A DNA stretch of 64,000 nt. It comes from Chrysomallon squamiferum. Taxonomy: Eukaryota > Mollusca > Gastropoda > Neomphalida > Peltospiridae. The translations under genes were made by a program, and so were the position numbers. The stretch lies in the NCBI GenBank assembly GCA_012295275.1, contig CM022672.1, forward strand, positions 665,943-729,942. The letters run 5' to 3'. Below the pieces are notes generated by a model. The model was not told where the DNA came from. It worked only from the letters and a program-made list of their open reading frames with translations, and did no database searches. Of this stretch, positions 23,991-36,023 are shown one piece after another (positions within the stretch are counted from its first letter, which is position 1; each line of letters begins with the position of its first letter).

Positions 23991-25683
23991 TAAATAACAA
24001 AAATTGTTCAGTTACAATACAAATACCATGAAAATGTGTTTATTTGTTTAATGTCCATATAATTATACAATTGTTTTATATGAATTATGTTAGTCTGATT
24101 ATGCAGCTAGATGAAAAAATATATAAATCATTCAAACAGTTATGTAAAATTGTAAGTATCGGAAATACAAGAAAATACTCTATCCCCCAAAAAACATGTC
24201 TTTACAAATAGTGTATAATCAGGACAATAATATAAGCATCTGACATGAATAATAATTTACAAATCTTATTTTATTTTTTTTTTTTTTTTTTTTTTTATAT
24301 CTATAAATGAAATGTTTAAAACATTTTAATAAAAAATTGTGTTGTTATTTACTGAATTGTTACAAACTGCACATGATGTTCAATAAATAACAAATAAACT
24401 TAGGTTTTCTAAATGCATCCATTTCAGTGTGGTAGAAAGTGCCCACACATACATCAGGATGCTTTGATGCCATTTATAAAAAGAAATGTTGATGAAGGAT
24501 TAGAAAATCCCCTTCATGTGTGTACATTATACACTTTCTACTGACATTCCCAAAGATTACAAGTATTTAATTAATAAAACATGTAAAATGTATTTTAATT
24601 CATTATGCTGATACAATACAATAGATTCTATTTTGATAATGATGAAAATCATTTATTTTAATAATGGTGATTGTGTAATGAATGCTATACTGGTAATGTA
24701 AAAAATATATAAACATGAATGTTAGTATCAACATTTTGTATCAATGTATGAAGTTTAGGGACATTGCAATGTCCATTTACAAAAATAGTTATATCTGAAG
24801 CATATTTTTCTCCCCAGTAAACCTGGAAACTACATAATGTTTAACACTGATTCGTCTTATTGTATTGAAATATTTGTTCTACATTAGCAACATTTTCTTT
24901 GAATTTTGAGATCTGTAGTTAATTATGTATAACAGTATTTCATATTTAGTTATAATTATCCTTTATTATTAGTTTAAAATTTAATGACATCACTACAACT
25001 TAGCTTTCTTTAATCAGGTACTAGATACCTAGTAATGTAAAAAATTATAATAGTTTATTATAGTTAATGCTGTTTTATTACATTACTGTGATTATTATTA
25101 TTATTGTTAATATTGATATAATGTCTCTTTTATCTGTAATGAAGTGCTATGCAATTATTAAACTGTACAGAGGACCCAACACACAGATTTATGACCAATC
25201 CCACTACGACAAAAAACTTGTGATAAATACACTTTAATATAACACTACTGATTCAAACTACAAAGCTACATGTTATTAAAGCAAACACAAATAAGCTGAA
25301 AACAAGTTTACATATTTCACTAACATTTAAAAAAATATGGGCGAGATGTCATATACATGGTTCAAAAAGAAAAATGATAAAAGATATGATCCCCAACCAG
25401 TGAAAAAACAATAAAACACCCTTCCAAAAATAAAAATAATTAAAGAAAGTAAAAAACATTTACAATAATAAAATAATATTGCTATTGTAAATAATTTTAT
25501 TTGTATTTAAAGGTAACCCCAATTAATTACTGATACAATTACCCCCCAAATTATTTTTTAATTGTATTTTTAACAAATCTGTAATTGAACAAAACCAAAA
25601 AAAAGTAAAAAAGTAAAATTTCCATTCGTTTTACTTCTAAAATAAAAATTTAATAAAAATAACGTGACAAAGGAAATGAAAAA

Positions 25684-25728
<45 letters not shown>

Positions 25729-26088
25729 AACAGTAAATAAGTATTTTTTATGAACTTTACAGATTACATATTAAAAAATGTTCACTGGATGTATAATAAT
25801 AAACTGCTATTACAACTCAACACTAGTACAAAAAAACCCACCCCAAAAACATATCAAGACATTTTTACTATTTTTGCTGCAATGATCTTCTAAAACAATT
25901 TTTCATCAGTTTTCATCTCACTTTTTTCATATTTTCCAGTTGTACAAAATCATCATTTTTTTTTTTTTTAAACCATTCCTTTGCAATAATATTTGTGGAA
26001 TTTTAAATATATTTTTGTTATTTTGATTATATTTTTTAATATAAAACTTTATTTATTTATTTATTTTTTCAGATGTTTTCCCAGTTGT

Positions 26089-26490
26089 TCACTGTTTAGT
26101 TTGTTGTGATATTTTCTTAGCCGACATAATTTTCTTTGCTGCTATTTTTGAACATCCTACTTCTTCCTGTACTTCGCCTGCTACTTTGCGATCAGACTTG
26201 AAAGCTGTGTAGAAGAGTGAGTCCAAGAGAGATTTCTGTGATTCGGACAGCTTGTGTCGGGGGATTCCTTTCTGTGCAAGTTTAACTAGCTCAGCTTTTG
26301 ACTTGCAGTCAAATATTTTCAACAATTTCTCAAGTTGCTTCTGTGTGCCAATTGGCTGTTCTTCCTCCACACTATCATCATCATCTTCATCATCTTCACT
26401 CATCTTGGCAGCTTCTGCTGACACTGTTGTAGCAGTATCTTCAGTCAGCTCACTTTCATCTAATGGCTCAGTTTTAATATAATCCTCACC
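26089..26490 (-). CDS. Gene 2 last exon: acidic stretch and lysine-rich C-terminal region
   Basis: The acceptor TTACTAACAG precedes 26490. The exon enters in phase 0, encodes 133 residues and stops at 26089. It begins GEDYIKTEPLDESE, where IKTE fits a SUMO consensus beside acidic residues, as in exon 2 of genes 1 and 3. An Asp/Glu run (SEDDEDDDDSVEEEQ) follows. The last ~80 residues (starting QKQLEKLLKIFDCKSKAE) look helical and basic with many Lys. I do not recognise a named domain there. AATAAA occurs repeatedly on the minus strand about 20-40 bases beyond the stop, as expected for the 3' end of a gene. Confidence 0.82.
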   Translation of the reverse strand, partial: GEDYIKTEPLDESELTEDTATTVSAEAAKMSEDDEDDDDSVEEEQPIGTQKQLEKLLKIFDCKSKAELVKLAQKGIPRHKLSESQKSLLDSLFYTAFKSDRKVAGEVQEEVGCSKIAAKKIMSAKKISQQTKQ

Positions 26491-29261
26491 CTGTTAGTAA
26501 AGAAACATTTCCAAATTTGTATAAAAGATGCACTTCACCATCTTTCCAACTTTAATATTAATCCTGAAGAATATAAACTGAAGATAAATAAAAACTGTAT
26601 ACATTTATCTGAATTTTCAATTCTTAGAAGAGTAATTTTGCTGTCTAAAGATGAATCTTAAAAGAAATAATTTTGAATTTGTCTTATTAAATTAAAGAGT
26701 AAAAATGAAGTAATGAAAAGAAATAATTATATGAATTTTCTCATTGTAATTTTAGTATAACTAGAGATGAAGTAGTGAAACTCACAATGTCAGAACAGAG
26801 AGGACACACCCAGGGTTTACTGCCACTGACATGATGAACGAGACAGTTTTCATGATACACTCCATCACAACTACTACACACCACAACTGGTCTGTCAGTG
26901 CCAATTGTCTTACACACAGGACACTTTGGTGCATCATTCTGAAATAAGTAAAAATCTGAAAATTTTCTAAATAAAACTGGTCTCTCCATAATTCATTCTT
27001 TTACTCATAGGTACATAGACATAAATCACAAAAAAACAGATAAAAATAAAAGAAAACAAAATCTACTCATGATATAGCTATTTTTCCAGGGTTCATACAC
27101 CTTGGGCTGTAAAAATTTCCAAAACTTTCCATAGCCCACAAATCCAAATTTCCAAAACCATTTCCAGGCAAACTCAATAACAACAAAGTGGGGATTTTTG
27201 GCAGTTATTAGACATGTTTGTCAAAGTTAAAACTTTTACCATAGCTAAACTGCATGGTATACATGTAGGATTACTAGTAACAAAACATATATGTAATTTA
27301 TTTGGCATTTCAAAAATACAGTTTTATTCTTGGAAGGCAGACTGACAGAATATACTACAGAAGTACTGCTTCACAAAAAGTTGTCATGTTCCTTTCTTCT
27401 TTTTCAATTAATAACCTAAACCTTTAATATGCCCCAAATCCTATTGCTTATGAGTGTTTTGGTCTGAATTATCAATTGGACTTTTTTTTCATTTTATTAT
27501 TTTACAATTTACAACCTCAATTTCAAGTGGTTTTATTTTGCTATTACAGTCTTCCTGAACTATTAGATTTAGTCAAAACTTTTCATTGGCTAGGCTATAA
27601 CGGCACCTCATTCATTATATTGACTTAAATGGGGCATTAGGTTCAGGCTAAATATTGATGAAACAAAACAAATTTCATACATTTTATTTTCAGCAAGGAC
27701 ATAATTTTCCATAATGTTTCCTAGCCATGGTAACAAAATCTGATTTTTCAAAAACTTTCAAGGTCCTGGAAAACAGTGTGCCAAATTTACAAAATGCATA
27801 TGAACCTGTTTTCACATTTGTTTCAATGTTATAATGTGAAAATAAAAACATATTTCACAAAATTATTTAAAACAAGTGAGAAAAAAAAAAAATGTTTTTG
27901 TATTATTATATCATTTATTCTGGTATTTTTTTACTTTTATTTTTTTGTCATTTTATTTAGAGGCACAATAATCACAGTTAATCAAAGAACAAATCTTTAG
28001 GAATTATTTCGAGCAGTTTATTTATTTATAAATAAATGTACCAGACCTGAGCCAGAACAATGCAGTCAGATTTTGATTTCTCTATGTCACTGGGAAACAG
28101 CCGCACTCTGGAAATACCTGTACAAACCAATGTATACAAATGATTGACAATAATAATCATTATTAAAAAACAAAAAAACTAAAAACTAAAAAATATTTTT
28201 AACAAGAAAAAAAAAGAAGAGAAAAAAATAATATATATATATATATATATATTATGTGAGCATAAGCCATTTTAATTATAAAATGATAATTATAGTAATT
28301 AATAATAATAAATGTAATAACACTAAAGTATTCCTTCTTACTTAGTTTTCATAACAGACCTAGTAATTTTAGAAGATATGAATAATTTAGAGAGAGAGAG
28401 AGAGATCAAATAAAATAAAACACAAATAAATCTGATAAATAAAAAATTAAATTATTTCAAAATGAACTAACCTGGTCCAGTTTTCTTAGTCATATGTCTG
28501 TAAGATAAAACAAATCTGTGTATTTTTAAAAAAAAGATAAAAATGGTAAGAAAATATTAATGTCATGAATACATAAAATAAATATTTAAAGACATAAACA
28601 CTGATTAGCATTAACAGTTATTATGTTTCTAGCTTTACATGAAAAATCAAATGAAGCAACAACAATGGATTTATTCAAGTAAGCAAGAAAGAACATGTAA
28701 TGAACATGGTTGGAGTGGAAAACTGACTGACAAAACGGAATTCTTTGGATTCAAAGTTCACAGATTACCAAATATTATTAACACTGACAAATAACTGTTA
28801 TCTCAATCTTTGCTAAGTCAGTTAATGATAAACAAATTTAACTATTGCTGCTGAAAGTTCACACTACAGAGTAATATCAGAGGTTGATGAAGGTATTCCA
28901 GTGAAGTTACCATAATTTGACTGTTAATGTGACTAGCACATGACCAAATCATCACCTGTTGATAATGTGAAATTCAACTGACCAGTCACTGTTTATATAA
29001 ATGTTTTCCTTAAGGTTTAGCTCTAATAGTTGTAACTAACTCCTAAACACACTTCGTTACAATTTTACAATTACTGTCATTATTATTTTTTTGATAAAAA
29101 TAAAATAATCAATTTACAAAACTAAATTAGGCTATTAGTAGACATAATGAGAGGTAAACTTTTAAAAAGAAATAAAAATAACAATAGTTGTAAGTGTAAA
29201 CCTATGTCTTAACTACTTGCTGCTGTTATTAAAGTTAATGTGAAACAAACAAAAATATAAC

Positions 29262-29310
<49 letters not shown>

Positions 29311-32300
29311 TGATTACTTCAAACATAATATGAAAAGATTTAACTCAAATCAGAACATTTAGATTATAAAAATATATAACTGACCTTTTTCTACTCTCCC
29401 TGTCTGCAGATAACATCAGTGATTCAACTTTGTTTCTACTGGCAGTCAGACAAGGAATTTGTTGTAGAACCTGAAAAATTATTTTAAAATATTAATTAGA
29501 GAGAGAGTACTACTGAATTTACTTTTAACCCATTTAATAATATATGATGAAATATACTTAAACATCTCTTTAAAAAAATAAAAAATAAAAAATCATGTTT
29601 CAAATGATTTTATTTTGAATTTATTCTTTCTTAAGTTCTTTTTATTCAATCAAGAAATATTGTTCAATATTGAATGAAGTGAAATACAACATAAAATATA
29701 CCACAAAGTGACCCCTAAAATATTAAAAGCATTCCAGTGTCAAATACTGATATAAAAAAATAAAATTAATGTAACAGGTATCAGTGACCATGTATAAAAC
29801 TGAAATAATTACATAGATCAAAAGACTTGTTTGATTATTAAAATAAATTGTACTTAAACCAGCTAACAGAATTAGTAAACAAACTAAATAGATTTTTAAT
29901 AATAATAATAATAATAATAATAATTAATAATATTAAATATGAACAAAATGGAAAAACAAAAAAACACCATAATAAACTTACAGCACTGACTGCTTTTTGA
30001 AAATTAGGATGTTCTTTGAGTCCACTAAAAGGAAACCGATGTCTGGCACAAAGTGAAACTTTCTGAAAAAAAAAGAGGAAAATATATCAGATTAAGTGTG
30101 TGTTTTTGTAATGCATATAAAATGTATATTTGTATGGTCCATTACACAGTTTATGTATGTGTTCGACAGAGTTTTAAATGTTTGTAACATAACAGACAAT
30201 CTCAGGAAAGCACAGACTGAAAGAAAAATAAAAAAAACTTTGTTTCTTCCTGAAATCATCATTTCTCCAGTTATTGGAACCTATAAATCAATCTGACGTG
30301 TTGTGTGCATGTGGCAATCAGTGCTAATACATGACATGTTCTTACCCTTACTATAAACTGTCATTTTATTTTATTATGGCAACATTTTTAAAAAAATGTT
30401 TTTATTTTACAGATACAGTATTGGTATCTCTCTCCCTCTTACATACACAAAATCATATATACCCCCTGTACATTAGTTCTTAACTTAAAGCCCAATTTTT
30501 ATTTTTATAATCGATAATAAAAAATATTACAGCTTACTGAGAACTCTGCAAACTCTTCAGTCCCCCGTGTAAAATACACCTCTGAAAGTAAAACACTTTT
30601 ATGAAGGGTAAACATATTTTGTATACTTCTGTATATAAAACTAAATTAATAAACCTGTTATCATCTGTTTTTCTTATCTAAATATATAGAGGACAGACAA
30701 AAAAAAATTAAATAAAATAATAAATTAATCAACTTTATCATTGATTTTATTTATATTTTCTTATTTATCATCAGTCAGTCTAATAGTAATATTTCCCATC
30801 CATCGCTGATCCATACTTATATAATGAATGTCTGGTTGATTTTTTAAAATTATAAGTTAATTCTATGTCTTAAAGACACAGTGGTAATGCACAGGATATG
30901 TTCTGACATATGGCATGCATATTTTCACTTAACATTAAAAAATTATCCATCTGTCTGCATTAATGTAATTTGTCTTTAGTTACACATCATTCAAATACTG
31001 ATGTCACAATATATAATAAAGAAGTGCTACATAATTGCTACACTTTATTATTAGAAAAGGATGGAAACATACAACTCTTTGTTTTAGAAAGTTTTCGTTC
31101 ACTATCCTAATTCAAGGTGAGTGAAAAGACATTTTCAGAACAGTGAAGCAGACATACTTTTTAATTTAAATAGTTTACTGGTTTCATTATGAAATGATGC
31201 TTTTATTTCTAACAAAGAACACATTTTGTTATAGATCTCTAAATGTATATAAGTTTACCATTTTTTAAAATGTTTTTAAAATAAATTATTTTAATATAAA
31301 ATAAATAAATAAATAAAAATAAAAACATTGATAGATGATTAAATAAAACAGAGAAAAACTTTACAGACTAGAGTACAGACTTACGTGTTTTTTGGTTTTC
31401 TGAGTCCTTTCCCACTGACTGTCAACAGAAAATGAATAAAGTATTTATTTTTCTAAATAAAACATTAAAATAGATCAAAATGAATTTACATTAGAAGCTG
31501 TTTAATAACATTTAGCAGAATGGTGTTTCTGAATACTTTTAGTATAGTTGCACAAAAATTTTAGTTTTACCTTTTTTAAATTTAGTTATGGAAACAGATA
31601 TAATTGATGAGAAATATCATCATCTGATTCACGTTCAATAAAAACAGATATATATACCAGTTTTAAACTACATTGTCTGACTAATCAATATATAAACAAA
31701 ACATATACAATATATATATATATATATACATACATACACACACACATTTATTTATATTTTAATAAAAATAAATAATAATACGAACATTTAATAAATTAAT
31801 GTATATGTAAATTTATAAAAATAACAAAATACATCTGTTTACATTTAAAAATAAAATAACACATAAAAAAGAATTAATAGTTAGAATAAATAAATTAATA
31901 AATGAATGAAAATGTAGAATGTATACAAATAAACAACATATATTTATAAAAATAAAGACTACAAAATAATACTGACACTGTCTAGTTCTGATGTATCAAT
32001 GTCCCATGAAAAACCTGTAGTTTGTGTAACATATTGATTTTGTTGTTCAACTTCAGCTGATTTAACACTGGTTTTACCTACAAATAAATATTATATACTT
32101 GTCAGGGCTGTTCAAAAGTATTTTCAGAAGGCACTACAGAATACTGATTCCTAGTGACATAAAACAAATAAGCAATACTGAATTGTAATGTGAGCACTGA
32201 TATAAGAAATAATAAAAAATAAAAAAATAAATAAAAGATGTACACTATTTATCTATTTATGTAAGAAGAAAAAGAATCTGAACTATCTAATGTAATAAAT

Positions 32301-33520
32301 ATTAACCTTAATTTGCATAGTATTAGTTTCCTTTTACAGAAAAATTTAAATAATTTTTTTAACATTAACCATTATTAAACTCAGGATAAAAGTTAATGGT
32401 ATATATTTCAAGACGACATTGACTTACAAACTTTTTGTTGTGTGACATCAGACGCTGTGTCACTGACTCGTTTACTTCCTGCTCTGAACGGATTCTCAAA
32501 GCGATTTTTAAACAAACCAACTGTCACTCTTCTTGGTTGTGAAGTCTTTGATGTGTCTGAACTTGTACTTGCTGTCACATCCACTCTCTTAGAGGTGGAG
32601 CGGGTGGATATCATGTAGGGTCCTGAACACACAGAATATTCTCCGCTAAGGTTGGTCTGAGATGCTGCACTTGCAGTTGAAACAGTTGGAAACGGTGATG
32701 ATGACTTATTCAAAATGTCACCTTCTGGTGAAGTAACTGAAGATGCTGATGTAGAAACAGGTGTTTGTGAAGTGGCTGGTTTAACAGAATGATCATTATT
32801 TTTAGACATTTGTGTAGTAATATTTGCAGGAGAAGTAGCTTGGTTTAGAGAACTGTCATTGTTAATGGATGTTTGAGATAAGATGAAAGTGTTTCTTTCA
32901 CAGGAAGTCTGAGATGCAGTTGAAGTTGACTTCACAAGAAATTTAGTATCTGGGAATGTCTGTGATGCTGAACTTGTGGTTGAGACTGGACACACTGTGC
33001 TACTGGTCTCTGTCTGTGAAGATGTAGTACTTGCTGATGGTGCTGTCAGAGAGCTAGTGGCATCTGCTTGGGTCTGAGATTCTGAACTCACTGTAGAAAC
33101 AACAGTTTGAGAAGAACATGTCGCTGTTATCACTGATGAACTGACAGTCTGTGTTGCGGTACTGTCAGTCTGAGCCGAAAAAATATTCCCCTCACTGTCT
33201 GTCTGTGAAGCACAAGAATCTGTGGAAACCTGTGACGGTGTGAGACAAACTTCCATGTTAAAACTGTCCTTCCGTGTTTTTCCACAAGGTGTCTTCTTTG
33301 ATGTCTTAAATGCTTTGGTACAATAACTCTCACTTATGAAATCACCAGCTCTCTGTAAAAGTTCACTCACAACAAATCTCTCCTTTTTGTAATTGTCAAT
33401 CTCCAATGCAAGATAACCACTAATGTCAACACAATGGTCAAAATCTAAATGTTCTCGACACAACTTCTGAATTGCCTCCAGTAAAGAAGAAAAGAATTCT
33501 GCTGAATACTGCTTAGCCAT
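26089..33520 (-). CDS. Gene 2: N-terminal domain / Ser-Thr linker / PHD finger protein (10 coding exons)
   Basis: Joining ten segments on the minus strand gives 2091 bases, an uninterrupted 696-residue frame: 33520-32428, 32077-31977, 31418-31385, 30581-30538, 30062-29982, 29470-29385, 28497-28472, 28117-28047, 26938-26786 and 26490-26089. Every junction has GT-AG ends and matching phase. Domains in order are the shared N-terminal domain (1-73), a Ser/Thr-rich linker with eleven QT motifs (to about 364), an unrecognised middle region (about 400-510), a PHD finger (about 515-560) and an acidic then lysine-rich tail. The likely role is a nuclear chromatin reader that can share partners with genes 1 and 3 through the N-terminal domain. 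The three shortest exons were chosen by splice logic; the 31977 donor (AGT|GTCAGT) is the least certain. Only one C-terminal set is seen, with no alternative array. Confidence 0.8.
26786..26938 (-). CDS. Gene 2 PHD-finger exon
   Basis: A phase 0-0 exon of 51 codons with a TTATTTCAG acceptor and ATT|GTGAGT donor. It carries a full C4HC3 ligand set: CPVC, VVVCSSC, DGVYHENC and WVCPLC, with the conserved Trp two residues before the seventh ligand. This is the pattern of a PHD zinc finger, typically a histone-tail reader. An N-terminal Asn-Asp-Ala and the DRPVVVCSSCD segment replace the acidic DEG often found in H3K4me3 readers, so ligand preference cannot be stated. The ORF extends past both splice sites but only the 51 codons are exonic. 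Confidence 0.9.
27086..27785. mobile_element. Possible degraded non-autonomous element in gene 2 intron
   Basis: The left side begins CCAGGGTTCATACACCTTGG followed by repeated TTTCCAAAA blocks. The right side has CTTTCAAGGTCCTGGAAAAC. These resemble the ends of TGGAAA-rich MITEs whose termini read CAGGGTTCATACA. The ends are poorly matched and no target duplication is clear, so this is tentative. Confidence 0.3.
28047..32077 (-). CDS. Gene 2 middle exons 2-8 (unrecognised region)
   Basis: Seven short exons: 32077-31977, 31418-31385, 30581-30538, 30062-29982, 29470-29385, 28497-28472 and 28117-28047. The in/out phases are 1/0, 0/1, 1/0, 0/0, 0/2, 2/1 and 1/0, so the chain is closed and feeds the PHD exon in phase 0. 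The encoded region includes GFSWDIDTSELDS (similar to the gene 1 microexon), VYFTRGTEEFAEFS, CARHRFPFSGLKEHPNF and ISRVRLFPSDIEKSK. It looks folded rather than low complexity from about VYFTRG onward. I cannot assign it to a family. Alternative joins for the 34-bp and 44-bp exons run into stop codons, which supports the chosen frame. Confidence 0.72.
29263..29307. repeat. (AG)n microsatellite
   Basis: A perfect AG dinucleotide run of about 45 bases in a gene 2 intron. An (AT)n run also occurs near 28232-28251. Confidence 0.95.
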
Positions 33521-33525
33521 GGTGT
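32428..33525 (-). CDS. Gene 2 exon 1: shared N-terminal domain plus QT-motif linker
   Basis: The TTTTCTTGCAG acceptor leaves only five 5' UTR bases before the ATG at 33520. The exon encodes 364 codons plus one base, ending at a GTTT|GTAAGT donor (phase 1, as in genes 1 and 3). Residues 1-73 are the shared domain; I count 58 of 73 identical to gene 3. From about residue 100 the linker is Ser/Thr-rich and carries eleven (S/T/A)QT tripeptides (for example CASQTDS, TATQTVS, SSQTETS, SASQTFP). It ends with a basic patch and KRVSDTASD, similar to the exon 1 ends of the paralogues. The QT spacing recalls LC8 (dynein light chain) binding arrays, an inference only. Confidence 0.88.
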
Positions 33526-34128
33526 CTGCAAGAAAATCTAAAAATATTCAAGTAATAATAAAAACATTCTATAAACTTTTTGAATGCGTGTGCATTTAAA
33601 AGTAATACATAAGAAATGTTATAATTTTAACATTTTACAAATATAATACAAATGTGGAACCACATTTCAAAATTGAATAAATTACTTGAAGTGCTAGGGC
33701 GACATCTACTTACTCTATTTGTGGTTCTTGACGATGAACAATAAGAACACTATTAGATGACAAAATAAAACAAGTATTTTGCATTAAATTAAATCTTTTG
33801 TAATTAATAATAATGATCTAAAAATCTGGAAATGTATTCTTTCCTTACCAAAACAATGCTTTCTTTCTGCTTTTTAATTTTTTTTTAAATAAAAAAAAAT
33901 AATTAAAGCGTTTTAATTACATAGTTTCGCTTGTTTTCCCCCAGCCTTCAAGATCTGAATAAGTTTTATCGAGACTAAAAGTAGACTTGCCACAGTCCAA
34001 ATTAAATTAACAAATAATGTCATAAATTTAGTGGGGTTTTTCTTTTCTTTCTTTCTTACTTTTTTTTCAAAACCAATATTTAGAAGAAAGATTAATAGCT
34101 ATTTAATTTACTCAAAAACAAAATAATT

Positions 34129-34364
34129 CAGCGGCGTGCAGAGGGGGGGGCGAAAGGGGCAACCAATCAGAGAAAAGAACATAATAAATTTGGTTGATTT
34201 ATATTTAAATCGAATAAAGTGTTTATTTTGTTTTATCTGTGTTTACATATTCAGATATCTTCGTGTCTCACAACATTTCTCAGTAGAAGGCCTTATACTA
34301 GAGTCTTTGGGGCAAGCAACGAAGGCGCCGGCCACGGGCATCACCAGACCTCTGCACGCCACTG
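34129..34364. mobile_element. hAT-like MITE, 236 bp
   Basis: The left end CAGCGGCGTGCAGAGG is matched in inverse orientation by CCTCTGCACGCCACTG at the right end, with a single mismatch over 16 bases. CAGTGGCGT-type terminal repeats are typical of hAT transposons. The interior is GC-richer at both ends than its surroundings and encodes nothing convincing. I do not see a clean 8-bp target duplication, so the insertion is old or its ends are slightly misplaced. Confidence 0.65.
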
Positions 34365-34607
34365 GTTATATGAGTTTTCTTTCGTTTAAATTATACTATA
34401 ATATATATTTTACTTTAAAATAAATATTATTTATATACTGGAATATGCAGGATTTAAATTAGAATTTCATGATCTAAAAAGAAAAGAAAGAAAGAAAAAA
34501 GGAAACAACAAAAAGAAAGGAGAAATAAAACAAATCTTTTCTTAGTTTCATTGTGGAAATCAAATAGGAACTTGGTACCTAAAGGGACACAACTCATTTA
34601 TTATTCA

Positions 34608-34617
34608 GTCACGTGAC
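34608..34617. promoter_or_regulatory. CACGTG E-box palindrome between genes 2 and 3
   Basis: GTCACGTGAC is a perfect 10-bp palindrome in the divergent promoter region, about 1.1 kb from the gene 2 ATG and 2.5 kb from the gene 3 ATG. The AAAGGGACACAACTC motif lies about 25 bp to its left. The same CACGTG context is found upstream of gene 1. Confidence 0.4.
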
Positions 34618-35983
34618 ATTAGCGCCAACAACAAAACTAAATGACCTATTTAAATGATCTATCATAAAATGCATTTTTAACTATCCATATACTGATATTA
34701 ACTACAGGAATTAACTGTGATAGGTAAGCATTGATGTTTAATTTAATCTTAGATATTTATAAAGGCGTTTTCATAAAAGAAAATCAAATGAAAGTAACGG
34801 GGGCTTTCAGTTTACCGGTAAGAGACGCAAAGTGTCGGACAAAGCTAAAAAGCACTTGACGAATTCAGAATTGTGATTCTAAACATTCTTACAGTTTTAT
34901 GTTTCCATTCTTTTTTCTCTTTTTTTGAAATGAAATGAAAATATATGCTAAATTCCATTATAAATTACAGATTTAAAAGAAATGTATGGACGAGCTTTAT
35001 TCTTTTGATTTCGGTAATACTGAAATTATTCTGATTATAATTTATATCAATACTCATAATGATAATCATATAGTTATAATCTCAAAAAAAAAGAGAAAAA
35101 AAGAGAAGACATTTAGAATGGTACCAAAATGTTTGATTGGTCAGTTATTACATATGATATGTTATGATTTTTTTTTTTTTTAATTTAATCAAAAAATTAT
35201 TTATTATTATATTTTTAAATTACAAATGTACAAGGAAAAGTATGACCAGTTGTGGGTAAACTAGCAGTTAAAGTAACTACAGTTAATTTTCTACAGACGA
35301 GAACAATGTAACAGAATAAAAAATCATTGAGATAAAAGCTTGAGGTAACATATTGAAAATATGCCAAATTGTAGGAAAATGGGCAATTTCTTGTTTACAC
35401 TATGTACATATATATACAGTAAATATTTAATGCTCTGAAGTTGAATTAAAATAAACATCCAATCAAATGTTAGTATTTTGATAGGTGAACTAGCATAAGG
35501 TAATAATCTATGCTGCCAAATCATATGATTTTTTTTACCCCCAGAAGGTAAGAAACAGTTCATACGTGATACATTTTGACATTATAAAGTAACTTTGGTG
35601 GTTTTATTCTGGAAAAATTAAAATCAGATGAACAGCAACACTTGGGGAACATTGATCATTTTTTATATGATGGTTGTTAATTTTGCTACATTTCAAAGCT
35701 GTAAGAAACAGCCTCTGTTCAACAGAATATACATGGAAAAAGGTAAGACACTGCATATAAATGTCATGAAGTTTAGTGGCTATCATAACGTGATAAGAAA
35801 AATGGCTTACAGATGTTCCTGTATGTAACATTACATGTGTACAAGCAAAAACCATTATTGAATTAATTAGTACCCATGTTTAAAGAGAATTTGCAAAAAC
35901 AGGTGATAAAATATGACAAATCATTTTGCATGCAGCATGGATATTTTTTAGTATAGGACTATATTATGTGTTTGTAAACAGTA

Positions 35984-36023
<40 letters not shown>

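Larger units (their letters stand above)
19766..26088. other. Intergenic region between gene 1 and gene 2 (both minus strand)
   Basis: Upstream of gene 1 and downstream of gene 2. It must contain the gene 1 promoter and at least one 5' UTR exon, which I cannot place. Candidates are near the E-box palindrome at 21909. It also holds a decayed SINE-like fragment (about 23830-23990), (AT)n tracts at about 22937-22969 and 25686-25725, a poly(A) run at about 22574-22592 and a poly(T) run near 24276-24297. Short ORFs on both strands look random. Confidence 0.6.

Noticed and set aside
34136-34423. Plus-strand ORF of 95 residues upstream of gene 3
   Set aside because: Most of it lies inside the hAT-like MITE and it has no domain or splice support.
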